From NCBI RefSeq assembly GCF_003319095.1, contig NZ_QOHI01000002.1, positions 432,234-496,233 on the forward strand: a stretch of DNA of 64,000 nt, written 5' to 3'. Positions 25,907 through 35,444 of the stretch are shown here, one piece after another. Numbering within the stretch: the stretch's first letter is position 1; each line of letters begins with the position of its first letter. The position numbers and the translations under genes were made by a program. The notes beneath the pieces are model-generated. The model saw only the letters and a list, made by a program, of their open reading frames with translations, was not told where the DNA came from and did no database searches. Source of the DNA: Blastococcus sp. TBT05-19 (GTDB lineage Bacteria; Actinomycetota; Actinomycetes; Mycobacteriales; Geodermatophilaceae).

Positions 25907-27739
25907 TCAGGCGAGCACGGACTCCGTGCCGTCGAGCAGCGCGCGGCTGTCCTTGCCCGCGCGCTTGGCCGTGTACATGGCGGTGTCGGCCCGGTGCAGC
26001 AGCCGCTCGGCGGTGCAGCCCGGCTCGGCGAGCGCGCCGCCGATGCTGGCCGTGACGGTCACCGTCTCGCCGGCGATGTGCACCGGCGCCCGCATCGCGA
26101 CGAGCAGCCGGTCCGCGACGTCGCGCAGCCGGTCGCCGTCCGCGCCGTCCAGGAGCAGGGCGAACTCGTCACCGCCGAGGCGGGCGACGACGTCGTCCCC
26201 CCGGACCTGGGCCGAGAGCCGGCCGGCGACGGCGAGCAGCAGCTCGTCGCCGGCGCCGTGGCCCAGCGTGTCGTTGATGGTCTTGAAGTCGTCGACGTCG
26301 ACGAACAGCACCGCCGGCGGCGCGACGGCGTCCACCTGGGAGGTGGCCGCGGCGAGCCGCTCGTTGAAGGCGGTGCGGTTGAGCAGGCCGGTCAGCGGGT
26401 CGGTGCGGGCCTGCCGGCGGAGCTCGTCCTCGAACAGCTTGCGGTCGGTGACCTCGCGGAAGTTCACGACCCAGCCCTCGATTCCGGCGGCGTCCACGCG
26501 GCCGCTGATCCGCATCTCGACCCAGCGGGTGCCGCCGGAGCTGTGCTGCACCCGGATGTCGGTGTCGACGACGCCGGCGCCCTCGGCGCCCATCTCCCCG
26601 GCGGCCGCGACGGCGGCACGCAGGCGGGGCTGGTCGCGGGGGTCGGCCAGGGAGATGGCGTCCCGGCCGAGGTAGTCCGCCGCGGGGCGGCCGAGCAGCG
26701 ACTGGACGGCCGGGCTCATGTAGGCCACCGAGCCCGCCGTGTCGACGATCGTGATGACGTCGGCGGCGTTCTCCAGCAGGAGCTGCAGGCGGGCCTCGCT
26801 GGCCGCGAGCGCGACGCTGGTCGCCTCGCGCTGCCGGTTCATCGACGCCAGGCGCCAGAGGGCGACGCCGGTCAGGGCGGCGCTGCCCGCGGCGAGCAGG
26901 AACCCGGTCCCGCTGCCGTCGCGGAAACCGAGGAAGAAGAGGAGGACCGGGCTGATGAGCAGGGCGGCGCCCAGGCCCACGAGCCGGCCGGTGGTGACGG
27001 TGGTCGCCGGTGCGGAGGTCAGGCCGAGGCGCGCCACCGAGGGGTGGCGGCCGGCGAGGACGAGGCACGCGATGCCGAACTGGGGCAGCTCGCCGGCGAA
27101 GAGCAGGTCGCCGAAACCGGGGACGACGAAAGCGCCGCCGTAGCCCACGGCGGCCAGCGTTCCGGCCCCGACCAGCGCCATGGCGCTGACCGAGCGGCCG
27201 TTGTCCGGCACAGCGAGGGGCACGCAGACGACGAGGACCAGCGCGGTGATGACCGGGGCGCCGAGCTGCCGGTCGGTGAGGGAGCCGCCCACACCGCTGG
27301 AGAAGGCCAGGACGACGAGCCCGGCGGCGAGCAGCAGGCTGGCGGTGTCGACCCAGGCCTCGCGGTCGCGGCGGCGGCGGCCGACGGCGAGCTGGCCGAG
27401 CGCGGCAACCACCAGGGCGCCGTAGGCGGCGATGTCCAGGCCCGACTCGACGGGCGCGAAGAAGCCGGGCGCGGTGCCGAGGAGCACGGGGATCTCGGCC
27501 GCGGTGCTGAGGGCGAACAGCACCATCGTGACGGCCAGGCCGCGCCAGGCGATCACGCTCGCGGCGCGGTGCTTCCCCAGGGCGCACGAGACGGCGGCGA
27601 GGCCGAGGCCCAGGAGCGCGATCTCGAAGACCGCGCGGACCGCGCCGGAGACGACGGTGCCCATCGCCACGACCACCACGGCAGCGACCGCCGCGTGCCA
27701 CCAGGCAGCGCGGGCGGTGGGAGTCGGGGAGCCGATCAC
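25907..27739 (-). CDS. membrane PAS-GGDEF diguanylate cyclase
   Basis: 610 residues. The N-terminal half holds about nine transmembrane helices (10-290), a membrane-integral sensor. A PAS domain follows at about 320-435 and a GGDEF domain at about 445-600 with intact RLGGDEF. The product-inhibition I-site is also present (RGDD, five residues before RLGGDEF), so it should make c-di-GMP and be feedback-controlled. There is no EAL domain. GTG 27739 follows GAGGAC on the minus strand. It converges with the MEDS-kinase (6 bases between stops). Confidence 0.9.
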   Translation of the reverse strand: MIGSPTPTARAAWWHAAVAAVVVVAMGTVVSGAVRAVFEIALLGLGLAAVSCALGKHRAASVIAWRGLAVTMVLFALSTAAEIPVLLGTAPGFFAPVESGLDIAAYGALVVAALGQLAVGRRRRDREAWVDTASLLLAAGLVVLAFSSGVGGSLTDRQLGAPVITALVLVVCVPLAVPDNGRSVSAMALVGAGTLAAVGYGGAFVVPGFGDLLFAGELPQFGIACLVLAGRHPSVARLGLTSAPATTVTTGRLVGLGAALLISPVLLFFLGFRDGSGTGFLLAAGSAALTGVALWRLASMNRQREATSVALAASEARLQLLLENAADVITIVDTAGSVAYMSPAVQSLLGRPAADYLGRDAISLADPRDQPRLRAAVAAAGEMGAEGAGVVDTDIRVQHSSGGTRWVEMRISGRVDAAGIEGWVVNFREVTDRKLFEDELRRQARTDPLTGLLNRTAFNERLAAATSQVDAVAPPAVLFVDVDDFKTINDTLGHGAGDELLLAVAGRLSAQVRGDDVVARLGGDEFALLLDGADGDRLRDVADRLLVAMRAPVHIAGETVTVTASIGGALAEPGCTAERLLHRADTAMYTAKRAGKDSRALLDGTESVLA

Positions 27740-27802
27740 GCGTCCTCATCGACACGTGCGGCGCGGACCTTGACCGCTTCCTCCCTCGGAGGGAGTGCCA
27801 GG

Positions 27803-28816
27803 TCAGCGGGCCGGCGGGAGATCCTCCGGGTGGAGGTCGGGACGGACCCGGACGAAGCGGAGCGGGTGCCGGAAGACCCCCGCCTGGAGGGCGGCGTCGG
27901 CGCTGACCTCGACCACGGTGGAGGGCTCGACCCGGGTCAGCGGCACCGACAGCCTCCCGCCGCCGAACCGCCCCGTCCCGATCCGGTCCGGCCACGGGTG
28001 GTCCCCGCCCGCGGGCCGCAGGACGGCGGCCAGCTCGGCCGACTGCGCCGGCGACAGGGGGCTCGTCCGGCCGACGACGACCAGCTCGCCGTCGCGGTAC
28101 CGGCCCGCGACCAGCTGGCCGGGCCGTTCGAGGGACCCGATGACGCCACCGGCAAGCACCTCGGTGGTCTCCCAGCTCTTCACCTTGAGCCAGTCGCGGC
28201 GGCCCGGGGCGTAGCGGGTGGAGGCGCCCTTCACGACCAGCCCCTCGATGCCGGCCGGCCGGAAGTCGGCGAACCACTGCTCGGCCTCGGCCGGGTCCGC
28301 GGTCACGGGGGAGAGCTGCAGCGGTGGGGCCCAGCGCCCGGCCAGGTCCTCCAGCGCCGCGCGGCGGCGGGTGAACGTCCGCCGGCGGAGGTCCTCCCCG
28401 CCGGCGGCCAGCAGGTCGAACGCGACGTAGGAGGCCGGGGCCGCGCTCACCTGGGCGGCGATCCGCCCGGCGGCGGTGACCATGCGGCGCTGCAGCAGCC
28501 CGAAGTCCAGCCGCTCGCCGTTCCAGACGACGACCTCGCCGTCGACCACCGACCCGGCGGGGATCTGCGCCAGCGCGGCGGCGGCGACGTCCGGGAAGCG
28601 GTCGGTGAGGTCGCGGCCCTGCTTGGACCACAGCCGGGTGGAGTTCCGCTCGCGCACGACGACCAGGCGGTAGCCGTCCCACTTGGGCTCGTACCGGCAG
28701 CCGCCGGCCAGCGCCGCCGGCTGCGGGATCGCGCGCACCGGCTTGGCCAGCTGCACGGCCACGGGGCCGCTGAGCTCGGGTGGCAGCGCGGGCAGGCCGG
28801 GGGCGGACAGGGGCAC
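27803..28816 (-). CDS. ligC: ATP-dependent DNA ligase, LigC-type
   Basis: About 337 residues. The nucleotidyltransferase motif I EPKWDGYR carries the lysine that becomes adenylated, motif III-like VVDGEVVVW and motif IV EGLVVKG follow, then an OB-fold. The length matches actinobacterial LigC, a minor ligase linked to end joining or base-excision repair. There is no LigD polymerase or Ku gene adjacent. GTG 28816 has GGCAGG upstream. The frame stays open further upstream without coding character, so the start is not certain. Confidence 0.85.
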   Translation of the reverse strand: MPLSAPGLPALPPELSGPVAVQLAKPVRAIPQPAALAGGCRYEPKWDGYRLVVVRERNSTRLWSKQGRDLTDRFPDVAAAALAQIPAGSVVDGEVVVWNGERLDFGLLQRRMVTAAGRIAAQVSAAPASYVAFDLLAAGGEDLRRRTFTRRRAALEDLAGRWAPPLQLSPVTADPAEAEQWFADFRPAGIEGLVVKGASTRYAPGRRDWLKVKSWETTEVLAGGVIGSLERPGQLVAGRYRDGELVVVGRTSPLSPAQSAELAAVLRPAGGDHPWPDRIGTGRFGGGRLSVPLTRVEPSTVVEVSADAALQAGVFRHPLRFVRVRPDLHPEDLPPAR

Positions 28817-28886
28817 CCGGACAGCCTGCCGACCCGGCGCTCCGGGCGCACCCCGGCCGCCGGGCGGCACACCCGTTCGGGGTCGG

Positions 28887-30356
28887 TCAGGCCAGCTGCC
28901 CCGTGTGCCGCTCGAAGCGGTCGGCGGACTGCCCCTCCAGGCCGACGACGGTCGCCGTCTTCCCCCGGGTCGCGTACTTGTGCGTGATCGCGTCGAGGGC
29001 GGCGACGGTCGAGGCGTCCCAGACCTGCGCCTTCGAGAGGTCGATGACCACCCGCTCGGGGTCGTCGGCGTAGGCGAACTGGGTGTAGAGGTCGTTGCTG
29101 GAGGCGAAGAACAGCGCCCCGTCGACGGTGTAGCGGGCCGAGCCGTCGGCCTCGAGGACCCGGTCGACGTCCACCAGGTGCGCGATGCGCTGGGCGAAGA
29201 GCACGCAGGCGACCAGCACGCCGACGCCCACGCCGATCGCCAGGTTGTGGGTGACCAGCGTGACCGCGACGGTCGAGAGCATCACCGTGGTCTCGCTCCG
29301 GGGCATCGTGTGGATGGTCCGCAGGCTGTGCCAGTCGAAGGTCGCGATGGACACGAAGATCATCACGGCGACCAGGGCGGCCATCGGGATGACGCTCACG
29401 ACGTCACCCAGCGCCACGACGAGGACCAGCAGGAAGGCGCCGGCCAGGAACGTGGACAACCGCGTCCGGGCGCCCGACGCCTTCACGTTGATCATCGTCT
29501 GGCCGATCATCGCGCAGCCGCCCATGCCGCCGAAGAACCCGGAGGCGACGTTGGCCACGCCCTGGCCCCAGGACTCGCGGGTCTTGTCCGAGCGGGTGTC
29601 GGTGATGTCGTCGACGAGCTTCGCCGTCATCAGCGACTCCATCAGCCCGACGAAGGCGATGCCCAGGGCGTAGGGGGCGAGGACGGCCAGCGTCTCGACC
29701 GTGAACGGGACGTCGGGCAGCAGGAAGAAGGGCAGGCTGTCGGGCAGCTCGCCCTCGTCGCCGACGTCGGGCAGGTCCCAGCCGGCGAGCAGCGCCAGCC
29801 CGGTCAGCACCACGATCGCCACGAGCGGCGGGGGGATCACGGTCGTCAGCCGGGGCAGCAGGAAGATGATCGCCAGCCCGGCGGCGACCATCGGGTAGAC
29901 CAGCCACGGCACGTCGACCAGGTGGGTCAGCTGGGCGCTGAAGATCAGGATGGCCAGCGCGTTGACGAAGCCGACCATCACGCTGCGCGGGACGAACCGC
30001 ATGAGCCGCGCGACGCCTGCCGCGGCGAGCACGACCTGGACGAGGCCGCCGAGGACGACCGCGGCGAACAGGTGCTGGACGCCGTGCTCGAGTGCCAGCG
30101 GGGCGACCACGAGCGCGATGGCGCCGGTCGCGGCGGTGATCATGGCCGGGCGCCCGCCGGTGAAGGCGATGACCACCGCCATGACGAAGGACGAGTACAG
30201 CCCGACCTGCGGGTCGACCCCCGCCAGGATCGAGAAGCTGATCGCCTCGGGGATCAGGGCGAGGGCGACGACGAGGCCGGCGAGGACCTCGGTGCGGGCG
30301 ACGCGGGGGTCCAGCCAGGCGGGACGCGGCAGGCGCAGGGCAGGCAGGGTGGACAT
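28887..30356 (-). CDS. SulP-family anion transporter with STAS domain
   Basis: 489 residues: about 10-12 helices (25-385) with the SLC26/SulP N-terminal segment [20 protein letters not shown] and a central [18 protein letters not shown] segment typical of BicA-like and other bacterial SulP proteins, then a short C-terminal STAS domain (about 405-485). Such proteins move sulfate, bicarbonate or other anions. The substrate is not decidable here. The central [12 protein letters not shown] and [13 protein letters not shown] segments favour the bicarbonate-type branch, weakly. ATG 30356 follows GGGAGC. Confidence 0.9.
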   Translation of the reverse strand: MSTLPALRLPRPAWLDPRVARTEVLAGLVVALALIPEAISFSILAGVDPQVGLYSSFVMAVVIAFTGGRPAMITAATGAIALVVAPLALEHGVQHLFAAVVLGGLVQVVLAAAGVARLMRFVPRSVMVGFVNALAILIFSAQLTHLVDVPWLVYPMVAAGLAIIFLLPRLTTVIPPPLVAIVVLTGLALLAGWDLPDVGDEGELPDSLPFFLLPDVPFTVETLAVLAPYALGIAFVGLMESLMTAKLVDDITDTRSDKTRESWGQGVANVASGFFGGMGGCAMIGQTMINVKASGARTRLSTFLAGAFLLVLVVALGDVVSVIPMAALVAVMIFVSIATFDWHSLRTIHTMPRSETTVMLSTVAVTLVTHNLAIGVGVGVLVACVLFAQRIAHLVDVDRVLEADGSARYTVDGALFFASSNDLYTQFAYADDPERVVIDLSKAQVWDASTVAALDAITHKYATRGKTATVVGLEGQSADRFERHTGQLA

Positions 30357-30496
30357 GCTCCCGTTTCCGGTGGTGGCGCGGGCGTCCCGGGCGGCGGGAT
30401 GCGGATCGCCGTCGAGTCTGCGGGAGCAACCCGGCTTGCCCGGGAACCGGCAGGGGTGCGTGCTTGGTCACGCCCGGCCGGGGGAACGGGGGGACG

Positions 30497-30994
30497 ATGA
30501 CCGAGCGCAAGCCGGAGGGGGTCTCGTTCGAGACGTGGGTGGAGCAGCAGATCGCCCGCGCCGCGGAGCGGGGCGACTTCGACGGGCTCGCCGGAGCGGG
30601 CCACCCCCTGTCCCGGCGCGACCTGGAGGCGACCGCCTACGACTGGGCCGTCGCCAAGGCCCGGCGGGAGGGTGTGGACACCGCGGCGATGCTGCCGACC
30701 GGGCTGGCGCTGCGCCGGGAGCGGGACGAGCTCCCCGCACGGGTGGACCGGTTGCCCTCCGAGGCCGAGGTGCGCGCGGTCGCCGAGGACTACAACGCCC
30801 GGGTGGAGGCCTTCTGGCGGCAGCCCCAGGAGAGCCGGTGGTCACCGGTGCCGGGCCTGGCGGACGTCGACGCGCTCGTCTCGGGCTGGCGCCGGGCGCG
30901 GCCGCCGGTGCTGCCCTCGCCGTCCCCGGAGGTCGTGGAGGTGCGCGCCCACCGCCGCTTCGAGCGGCTCGTCGCCCGCTTCCGGCGCCGCTGA
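30497..30994 (+). CDS. DUF1992 (DnaJC28-like) conserved protein
   Basis: 165 residues with the DUF1992 signature near the N-terminus: [21 protein letters not shown] followed by GAGHPL. The domain is shared with mitochondrial DNAJC28, but no J domain is present and the function is unknown. ATG 30497 follows a GGGGGGA ribosome site. The basic C-terminus ends [13 protein letters not shown]. Confidence 0.82.
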   Translation: MTERKPEGVSFETWVEQQIARAAERGDFDGLAGAGHPLSRRDLEATAYDWAVAKARREGVDTAAMLPTGLALRRERDELPARVDRLPSEAEVRAVAEDYNARVEAFWRQPQESRWSPVPGLADVDALVSGWRRARPPVLPSPSPEVVEVRAHRRFERLVARFRRR

Positions 30995-30997
30995 GCG

Positions 30998-31129
30998 TCA
31001 GCCGTCCTGCTGCTGGTCCTCCTGCTCGGCGGCGGCGACCTCGCGGGTGGCCATCCCGCCCTCCCCGCCCTCGTCGTGCGGCCCGGGGTGGAGGTTCGGC
31101 TCGTCGGCGTCGTGCGCGGGTCCGGTCAC
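30998..31129 (-). CDS. possible small acidic protein (43 residues)
   Basis: An open frame from GTG 31129 reads [19 protein letters not shown] and ends in [12 protein letters not shown]. It is hydrophilic and acidic. Its G/C-ended codons and its position facing the DUF1992 stop (3 bases apart) are compatible with a gene, but the ribosome site is weak. Too short to be sure. Confidence 0.4.
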   Translation of the reverse strand: MTGPAHDADEPNLHPGPHDEGGEGGMATREVAAAEQEDQQQDG

Positions 31130-31250
31130 GCGTCCGAGCCTGCGGCCGCGGCGGGGAACTCGCAGCTCGGGCGTTCCGCCCGCAGCGAATCCCCGGTCCG
31201 GGGGGCAGCCGCCCGGGTAGGGGGAGGCTTCATCCGAGGAGGAGGTCGTC

Positions 31251-31421
31251 ATGACCGAGGTACCAGGCACCGACCGCGACGAGGCCCGCGAGAAGCTGGG
31301 CGAGGAGACGCCGCTCGCGCCCGAGGGCGTCGAGGGCGCCGGCGACGAGGCGCGTCCGCAGGGCGACGAGGGCGTGACCGGAGACGAGGTGAAGCCCCGG
31401 CCGGGCAGCACCGACACGTGA
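31251..31421 (+). CDS. small acidic hydrophilic protein (56 residues), unknown
   Basis: ATG 31251 follows GAGGAGGAGGTC, one of the strongest ribosome sites in the window. The product is highly charged and unstructured-looking, with several [14 protein letters not shown] repeats and no cysteines or aromatics. Similar small acidic stress-type proteins are common in actinobacteria. I do not recognise a family. Confidence 0.6.
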   Translation: MTEVPGTDRDEAREKLGEETPLAPEGVEGAGDEARPQGDEGVTGDEVKPRPGSTDT

Positions 31422-31450
31422 CCTGACCGTCGCCGGGGCTGCTCGTGGCG

Positions 31451-31801
31451 TCAGAAGCTCGTCGTCGCCACGGTGGTGGTGACGACGAACAGCACCGCCG
31501 CGAGCGGTCCCAGCACCAGCGCCGCCCGGCGCACCGCCGGGAGCCGCACGCGCCGGGCGGACAGCACCGCCAGGACCACGCCGGCCAGCAGCAGCACCCC
31601 CTGCGCGATCCAGCCGCCGGTCAGCCAGCCGTCGGCCGTGGCGCACGGGGAGCACGAGGTCACCGTGCAGCTGAACGTGTTCGTGCAGTCGGTCATGATC
31701 CCGAAGCCCGCGCCGAAGCTGCCGAACGTCGCCAGCAGGAGCACGACGGCCAGCGAGATCCGCAGCGGCGTCCGCACGTCCGGGGGCCGGGGCTCGGTCA
31801 T
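31451..31801 (-). CDS. small membrane protein with an extracytoplasmic cysteine cluster
   Basis: 116 residues with about three helices. Between helix 1 (about 13-35) and helix 2 lies a loop with five cysteines (DCTNTFSC, TSCSPC), likely outside the cytoplasm and possibly disulfide-bonded or metal-binding. ATG 31801 has CACAGT six bases upstream, a leaderless pattern. No family recognised. Confidence 0.65.
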   Translation of the reverse strand: MTEPRPPDVRTPLRISLAVVLLLATFGSFGAGFGIMTDCTNTFSCTVTSCSPCATADGWLTGGWIAQGVLLLAGVVLAVLSARRVRLPAVRRAALVLGPLAAVLFVVTTTVATTSF

Positions 31802-31828
31802 GGCCGCACTGTGGCAGACCGGCGGGTG

Positions 31829-32245
31829 TCAGTCGGCCAGCGCGCGCAGGATCCGGGCCAGGATCTCGCGGTCCTCGGGGGACAGCCGGCCGAAGAGCTC
31901 GGCGGCGCCGGCCGCCCGCGCGGCGCCGATCTCCTCGCGCACCCGCCGTCCCTCGTCGGTGGCGCGGAGCAGCACCGCCCGCCGGTCGCCCGGATCGGGA
32001 GTGCGCTCGATCAGCCCGCGCTCCTGCAGGGCGTCGGCCACCTCCGTCGCCGAGCGCGGCGCGATGCGCAGCTTCCCGGCGAGGTCCGAGAGCCGCACGC
32101 CGTCGCCGGCGCAGATGACCACGAGGGCGCGGGCGTGGTGGGGCGAGAGGTCCCAGGGCTCCAGGACCTCGCGGAAGCGGCGCCGCTGGACGCGGGCGAC
32201 GCGCATGACCAGGTCGCCGAGGTCCGCCGTCCCGTCGCCGCCCAT
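31829..32245 (-). CDS. MarR-family transcriptional regulator
   Basis: 138 residues with the MarR winged-helix layout: helix-turn-helix around RLSDLAGKLRIAPRSATEVADAL (about 50-73) and the wing DPGDRRAVLLRATDEG with the typical DxRxxxL contact. It is divergent from an ABC exporter, and a palindromic site lies between them. ATG 32245 has TACGAT seven bases upstream on the minus strand. It probably represses itself and the exporter and releases on binding a small toxic compound. Confidence 0.88.
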   Translation of the reverse strand: MGGDGTADLGDLVMRVARVQRRRFREVLEPWDLSPHHARALVVICAGDGVRLSDLAGKLRIAPRSATEVADALQERGLIERTPDPGDRRAVLLRATDEGRRVREEIGAARAAGAAELFGRLSPEDREILARILRALAD

Positions 32246-32267
32246 GGCGGGAATCGTAGCGGGACCG

Positions 32268-32298
32268 CTGCGGTTACCACACCGTGAGGTAACCTCAG
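32268..32298. promoter_or_regulatory. MarR operator between regulator and exporter
   Basis: CTGcGGTTACC, nine bases, GGTAACCtCAG: 11-base arms that match at 10 positions, with the inner GGTTACC/GGTAACC perfect. It covers the -35 side of the leaderless marR promoter (TACGAT, 32253-32258 minus) and lies 15 bases before the exporter GTG, so one bound dimer could block both genes. Confidence 0.8.
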
Positions 32299-32313
32299 CG
32301 ATCGAGCGAGGAG

Positions 32314-34158
32314 GTGGTCGGCATCGACCCGACGGCGATGGGGAGCGGCGGCGGTCGGAGCGGCCGCCGGTCCGACCCTGCCGACAAGGCGCAGCTGGAG
32401 CGCGCGCCGGTGAGGTGGAGCCGCGTGGCCGCGCTCTTCCGGCCCTACCGGGCGCAGCTGGCGGTCGTGGTCGCGCTGATCGTGGCGTCCTCCGCCGTCG
32501 CGCTGGCCACCCCGTTCCTGATCCGCCTGGTCATCGACGAGGCGATCCCCGAGCGGGACGTCGCGCTGCTGCTGTGGGCCGTGGGCGGCATGCTCGCCGT
32601 CACCGTCGTGACGGCGGTCTTCGGCGTCGTGCAGACGTGGCTGTCCACCACCGTCGGCCAGCGGGTCATGCACGGCCTGCGGACGGCGGTCTTCGGGCAC
32701 CTGCAGCGCCAGTCGCTGGGCTTCTTCACCCGCACCCGGGGCGGGGAGGTGCAGTCCCGGCTGACCAACGACATCGGCGGCATGCAGTCGGTCGTCACCA
32801 CCACGGCGACGTCGTTCGCCTCCAGCGCCACGACGGTCATCGGCACCGTCGTCGCCATGGCGGCGCTGAGCTGGCGGTTGTCGCTGCTCTCGCTGATCGT
32901 GCTGCCGCCGGCGATCGTCCTCACCCGCCGGGTGGCCCGCATGCGCCGGACCATCACCGCCCAGCGCCAGCGCTCCCTCGCCGACCTGCACTCGCAGGTG
33001 GAGGAGGGCCTGTCGGTCAGCGGCGTCCTGCTCGGCAAGACCCTGGGCGCCGGGCCGGCCCAGTCGCAGCGCTTCGGCGGCACGTCGGAGGAGCTGGTCG
33101 CCCTGGAGGTCCGCTCGCAGCTGGCCGGCCGGTGGCGCATGGCCACGATGAGCATCGTGTTCGCCGGGATCCCGGCGCTGATCTACCTCGCCGCCGGCCT
33201 GCCCGTGACGTCGGGAGGGATGACCATCGGCACCCTGGTCGCCTTCACCACGCTGCAGGGCGCGCTCTTCCGCCCGCTCATGCAACTGCTCGACATCGGC
33301 GTCTCGCTGACCGCCTCGATGGCGCTGTTCAGCCGCATCTTCGAGTACCTGGACCTGCCGGTCGACATCGACGACCCGGTCGACCCGGTGCGCCTGGACC
33401 CGGCGGAGGTCCGCGGCGAGGTCCGGTTCGAGCGGGTCGGGTTCCGCTACCCCGACGGCGTCCGCCCGGCCCTGACCGGCGTCGACCTCGCCGTGCCCGC
33501 CGGGACGACGCTGGCGCTGGTCGGCGAGACCGGATCGGGCAAGAGCACGCTGGCCTCGCTGGTCGCCCGGCTCAACGACCCGACCGAGGGCCGGGTGACC
33601 ATCGACGGCGTGGACGTGCGGGACCTGACCCTGGCCGACCTGGCCCGCGTGGTCGGCGTCGTCTCGCAGGAGACCTACCTGCTGCACGGCACGATCCGGG
33701 AGAACCTGCGGCACGCGCGGCCGGAGGCCACCGAGGAGGAGATGGCCGACGCCGCGCGGCGCGCGCAGGTGCACGACCTGATCACCGCGCTGCCGATGGG
33801 CTACGACACCGTCGTCGGCGCACGGGGGCACCGGTTCTCGGGCGGGGAGAAGCAGCGCCTGGCGATCGCCCGCACGCTGCTCCGCGACCCGAGGATCCTG
33901 GTGCTCGACGAGGCGACCAGCGCCCTGGACAACGAGACCGAGCGGGCCGTGCAGGCAGCGCTCGGCGAGGCGGCCCGCGGGCGCACGACGATCACCATCG
34001 CGCACCGGCTCTCCACGGTCCGGGACGCCGACCTCATCGCCGTCCTCGCCGCGGGGCGGGTCGTGGAGCAGGGCACGCACGAGGAGCTGCTGGCCCTCGG
34101 TGGGCGCTACGCCCGGCTGGTCGGCGCCGCCGAACGGGCCGCCGAGCTCGTCGGCTGA
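32314..34158 (+). CDS. ABC multidrug-type exporter, membrane domain fused to ATPase
   Basis: 614 residues. Six transmembrane helices (about 50-340) are followed by an ABC ATPase: Walker A GETGSGKST, signature FSGGEKQR, Walker B ILVLDEATSALD and the H-loop IAHRLST. This is the type IV half-transporter layout that works as a homodimer or heterodimer. The divergent MarR gene and shared operator suggest drug- or metabolite-induced export. GTG 32314 is the only start near the promoter. Its ribosome site (GAGCGAGGAG) is very close, and ATG 32338 is an alternative. Confidence 0.88.
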   Translation: MVGIDPTAMGSGGGRSGRRSDPADKAQLERAPVRWSRVAALFRPYRAQLAVVVALIVASSAVALATPFLIRLVIDEAIPERDVALLLWAVGGMLAVTVVTAVFGVVQTWLSTTVGQRVMHGLRTAVFGHLQRQSLGFFTRTRGGEVQSRLTNDIGGMQSVVTTTATSFASSATTVIGTVVAMAALSWRLSLLSLIVLPPAIVLTRRVARMRRTITAQRQRSLADLHSQVEEGLSVSGVLLGKTLGAGPAQSQRFGGTSEELVALEVRSQLAGRWRMATMSIVFAGIPALIYLAAGLPVTSGGMTIGTLVAFTTLQGALFRPLMQLLDIGVSLTASMALFSRIFEYLDLPVDIDDPVDPVRLDPAEVRGEVRFERVGFRYPDGVRPALTGVDLAVPAGTTLALVGETGSGKSTLASLVARLNDPTEGRVTIDGVDVRDLTLADLARVVGVVSQETYLLHGTIRENLRHARPEATEEEMADAARRAQVHDLITALPMGYDTVVGARGHRFSGGEKQRLAIARTLLRDPRILVLDEATSALDNETERAVQAALGEAARGRTTITIAHRLSTVRDADLIAVLAAGRVVEQGTHEELLALGGRYARLVGAAERAAELVG

Positions 34159-34216
34159 CGGCGTGACGAGGCTCGCACCCGGAATCTATCCGGCGCGTGG
34201 GCCGGTTGGCCCCGGC

Positions 34217-35299
34217 ATGGACCTGTTCTCCCCCGTGCGGCTCGGTGACCTCGAGCTGGCCAACCGCGTCGTGATGGCGCCCCTCACCCGCATGCGTTCC
34301 GGCCGGGCCGGCATCCCGCGCGACATCGTGGTCGAGCACTACGAGCAGCGCGCCGGTACCGGGCTGATCATCACCGAGGGCACGTTCCCGAACGAGGAGT
34401 CGCGCGCCTTCGCCGGGCAGCCCGGCATCGTGACCGAGGAGCAGGCCGCGGGCTGGAAGCGGGTGGCCGGCGCCGTGCACGAGCGCGGCGGCCGGATCGT
34501 CATGCAGGTCATGCACGGTGGGCGGGTCTCGCACCCGGAGCTGACCGGCGGCCGCGTCGTCGCTCCCAGCGCGATCGCCATCGACGGCGAGGTGCACGTG
34601 GGCGGCGGCACCAAGAAGCCCTTCCCGGTCCCGCACGCGCTCACGATCGACGAGGCGCGCGCCACCCTGGAGGACTTCGTCTCCGCCTCCGAGCGCGCGG
34701 TCGCCGCGGGCCTCGACGGCGTGGAGCTGCACTCCGCCAACGGCTACCTGCTGCACGAGTTCCTCTCGCCGGCGTCGAACCAGCGCGACGACGTCTACGG
34801 CGGGACCCCCGAGAACCGCGCCCGCTTCGTCGTCGAGGTGGTGACGGCGGTGGCCGAGCGGATCGGCGCCGGCAAGGTGGGCCTGCGGATCTCCCCCGAG
34901 CACAACATCCAGGGGGCGCTGGAGACCGACCGCGACGACGTGCTCGCCACCTACGGCGCCCTGGTCGACCAGCTCCGCCCGCTCGGCCTGGCCTACCTGA
35001 GCGTGTTGCACGTGGAACCGGGCGGCGAGCTGGTGCAGGAGCTGCGCAGACGCTTCGGCGGCCCGCTGATCGCCAACAGCGGCTTCGGTTCGGTCACCAC
35101 CCGCGAGGAGGCCCTGCGGCTGATCGACGACGCGCACGCCGAGGCCGTCGCCGTGGGGCGCGCGCTCATCGCCAACCCCGACCTGGTCGAGCGGTGGCAG
35201 GGCGAGCACCCGGAGAACCAGCCCGACGCGAGCACCTTCTACGCCTCCGGACCCGAGGGCTACACCGACTACCCGTTCCTGGCGGCGGCCGGGCGCTGA
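34217..35299 (+). CDS. old yellow enzyme family NADH:flavin oxidoreductase
   Basis: 360 residues forming an FMN-binding TIM barrel. The N-terminus ELANRVVMAPLTRMRS is the family hallmark. The substrate pair is HxxN: ELHSANGYLLHEFLSPASNQR carries both the active-site HSAN and the following N-R. FMN contacts appear in LIANSGFGS and AVAVGRALIANPD. Closest to NemA/OPR-type enzymes that reduce nitroesters, enones and quinones. It lies 58 bases downstream of the exporter on the same strand, so co-expression in detoxification is plausible. Confidence 0.9.
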   Translation: MDLFSPVRLGDLELANRVVMAPLTRMRSGRAGIPRDIVVEHYEQRAGTGLIITEGTFPNEESRAFAGQPGIVTEEQAAGWKRVAGAVHERGGRIVMQVMHGGRVSHPELTGGRVVAPSAIAIDGEVHVGGGTKKPFPVPHALTIDEARATLEDFVSASERAVAAGLDGVELHSANGYLLHEFLSPASNQRDDVYGGTPENRARFVVEVVTAVAERIGAGKVGLRISPEHNIQGALETDRDDVLATYGALVDQLRPLGLAYLSVLHVEPGGELVQELRRRFGGPLIANSGFGSVTTREEALRLIDDAHAEAVAVGRALIANPDLVERWQGEHPENQPDASTFYASGPEGYTDYPFLAAAGR

Positions 35300-35444
35300 C
35301 CGTCCGGCAATCCGCCGCACGGGTCGCGTGCGAACACGGTGGGGACGGGTGGGGGCCGGGCAGTTCCGCAACGCGGATCCGGCCCGTACCGTCACGGATC
35401 CGGTCCGGATCCCCCGTCCCCACCGAAACCCCGGGAGTGAGCCA

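Noticed and set aside
27740..27775. GTCGATGA before the membrane cyclase gene as a third chemoreceptor-type promoter
   Set aside because: The inverted repeat GCGGAA/TTCCGC and TAGT are missing and the motif overlaps the ribosome site, so the match is probably chance.
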